DNA from: JANOGU01 sp964602115
Lineage (GTDB): Bacteria > Pseudomonadota > Alphaproteobacteria > Rhodobacterales > Rhodobacteraceae
Direction: 5' to 3'
Assembly: GCA_964602115.1 (NCBI GenBank)
Contig: CAZRQN010000159.1
Span: 1-6,452, forward strand
Length of the DNA: 6,452 bases
Shown here: positions 5,485 through 6,452 of the stretch, in pieces
Layout: each line of letters opens with the position of its first letter
Position numbering within the stretch: position 1 is the first letter of the stretch
Program-made: the position numbers and the translations under genes
Notes under the pieces: model-generated
The model's input: the letters and a program-made list of their open reading frames with translations, nothing else
Database searches by the model: none
Told to the model about the DNA's origin: nothing

Positions 5485-6408
5485 TTAAAGTTCGTGGCCG
5501 TGATCGCGCTCGAGGCCGCGCTCGCGTTGACCAAGGTCAGCCGCCCTTGCCTGGCTGCGGGCCAGATCGGCCCAATGCCCGACGGTGCCGGATTGGCCAA
5601 GGTCGCCCTCGTTCTTCAACTCGTGGGCCACCGCAGCCCTCAGCGCAGGATCGCGGACTTGTTCAGCGAGGGGGCCGAGATCACCGGACCGCACGCGCTC
5701 CAGATCTTCCGGCCGCAAGTTATCGTGCATCCGATCGACGATGGCTTCCAATGCCGGAACTTCGGACAGGCGGAGATGCCGTTCGGCGGAGAGCATCTGC
5801 TCGCGTGCCACGGCCTCGGTCAGTTCCGGCGCGAGATTGAAGGCGGCGAGTTCTGCCCGCACCTCCTGGCCAAGCGCGCGCTCCGTTTCCATCCAGAACA
5901 CCTTTTGCATTGTGTTCGGCTGGTCGGCGATCCAACTCGCCCTTTGGCCTTCGCTGCGTTCGGCCAGATTGAAGCGGGCGACCATTTCTTCGACGGAGGT
6001 GCCTGCGGTGCGCAGCTCGTCCTCCCGGATCGAGAACAGCGCAGTCAGCCGTTCGCCGATCTCGCCCCGAACATGCGCGAGAGTAGCGCGCAGACCCTCA
6101 TCGAGCGAGATGCCTTCCGTCATGCCTTGCTCCAGCCGCGCCAGGGAAGTGAGGGTCGGGTTGTGATAGGGATCGTCACTGCGCTCGGCCGCGCGGGCGT
6201 GTTCCGCCAGAAGCAGGTTGTCGGGCGCAAGTTTCAGCGAAGCGCGCGCTTGATCGGCAAAGCTGCGCTCCAACTCGACCCGCTCAGCCGAGGGCTCCAT
6301 CGCCCGAATTGCCTGCCAGGCCTCGGTGGCGGAGGCGATCATCTCCGCCCGCGCCGCCTCAATCCGGGCCGCGGCGTCGCCTTCCGCATGAAGGGTGGCA
6401 TCGGGCAT
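5485..6408 (-). CDS. Uncharacterised helical protein encoded upstream of traG
   Basis: A 307-residue soluble protein without signal peptide, membrane segment or cysteine. I do not recognise a named family. Residues 1-60 are rich in Ala, Glu and Arg and probably form long helices or a coiled coil (DAAARIEAARAEM at 11-23). A central helical region (about 85-215) contains EEMVARFNLAERSEGQ (140-155). The C-terminal third has repeated charged LxxVRxxDLxxL-like patterns (VRSGDLGPLAEQVRDPALR, 239-257) and ends in RERGLERDHGHEL (295-307). AAGGAG at 6422-6417, eight bases upstream, supports the ATG at 6408, although the frame stays open upstream to the window edge. It lies 12 bases before traG on the same strand, so it is most likely an accessory conjugation or relaxosome component. 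That role is inferred from position alone. Confidence 0.8.
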   Translation of the reverse strand: MPDATLHAEGDAAARIEAARAEMIASATEAWQAIRAMEPSAERVELERSFADQARASLKLAPDNLLLAEHARAAERSDDPYHNPTLTSLARLEQGMTEGISLDEGLRATLAHVRGEIGERLTALFSIREDELRTAGTSVEEMVARFNLAERSEGQRASWIADQPNTMQKVFWMETERALGQEVRAELAAFNLAPELTEAVAREQMLSAERHLRLSEVPALEAIVDRMHDNLRPEDLERVRSGDLGPLAEQVRDPALRAAVAHELKNEGDLGQSGTVGHWADLARSQARAADLGQRERGLERDHGHEL

Positions 6409-6416
6409 CTGGGGAA

Positions 6417-6422
6417 CTCCTT
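6417..6422 (-). promoter_or_regulatory. Shine-Dalgarno deciding the start of the 307-residue gene
   Basis: AAGGAG on the minus strand is eight bases from the ATG at 6408-6406. Because the frame is open upstream of this ATG to the window edge, this site is the main reason to place the start here. Confidence 0.65.
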
Positions 6423-6425
6423 GTC

Positions 6426-6452
6426 TTAAAGCGGAAGCGGACGCGCCGAGCG
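6426..6452 (-). CDS. Possible C-terminal end of an upstream gene (relaxase region expected)
   Basis: In the minus-strand frame beginning at 6452 the codons read RSARPLPL and then TAA at 6428-6426, 17 bases before the next start. This spacing and the shared strand fit the tail of an upstream operon member. In related conjugative elements the relaxase gene commonly precedes traG, but eight residues cannot identify the product. One other frame is open here too, so the assignment is tentative. Confidence 0.3.
   Translation of the reverse strand, partial: RSARPLPL

Noticed and set aside
5164..6429. Open frame of 421 codons on the plus strand
   Set aside because: It lies antisense to both the 307-residue gene and the start of traG and crosses their boundary. 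It has low-complexity Arg/Gly/Pro-rich composition and no recognisable motif, as expected for a shadow frame in GC-rich DNA.
1..6452. CRISPR array, tRNA, rRNA, transposase or integrase
   Set aside because: No regularly spaced repeats, cloverleaf-like sequence, rRNA-like stretches, or transposase/recombinase motifs were seen on either strand.

Overview
The window comes from a GC-rich bacterium, most likely an alphaproteobacterium of the Rhodobacteraceae type (Paracoccus/Rhodobacter-like). The evidence is codon use, a TraG/VirD4 coupling protein of the type found on alphaproteobacterial conjugative elements, and the style of the sulfur/metal genes. The taxon is an inference from protein style, as no rRNA or housekeeping marker is present. 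The stretch looks like an accessory region of a conjugative plasmid or integrative conjugative element.

Left part (1-2348): a divergent sulfur-handling module. On the minus strand, a metallo-beta-lactamase-fold protein of the persulfide-dioxygenase/glyoxalase II kind (842-1579) is translationally coupled, through an ATGA overlap, to a major facilitator transporter that runs off the left edge (1-845). Facing the other way is a one-component regulator that fuses an ArsR helix-turn-helix to a rhodanese domain (1689-2348). Between them lies a perfect 8-bp inverted repeat (1640-1661) placed over likely promoter elements for both directions. The simplest reading is that the ArsR-rhodanese protein senses a reactive sulfur or metal(loid) species and represses both itself and the MBL-MFS operon.

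Middle part (2396-3566): a second divergent pair. A short Crp/Fnr-type regulator (minus, 2396-2935) stops right after its recognition helix. Opposite it is a small exported protein (plus, 2991-3566) with Met/His-rich segments at both ends that suggest metal, perhaps copper, binding. A TGA-N6-TCA dyad typical of Crp/Fnr operators sits exactly on the start codons of the regulator.

Right part (3634-6452): a minus-strand conjugation block. It holds the end of an unidentified upstream gene, an uncharacterised 307-residue helical protein (5485-6408), and a TraG/VirD4 type IV coupling ATPase (3634-5472), in tight operon spacing. The intergenic stretch 3567-3633 between the exported protein and traG is the seam between cargo and transfer genes and contains inverted repeats. 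No transposase, integrase, tRNA, rRNA, CRISPR array or replication origin was recognised.
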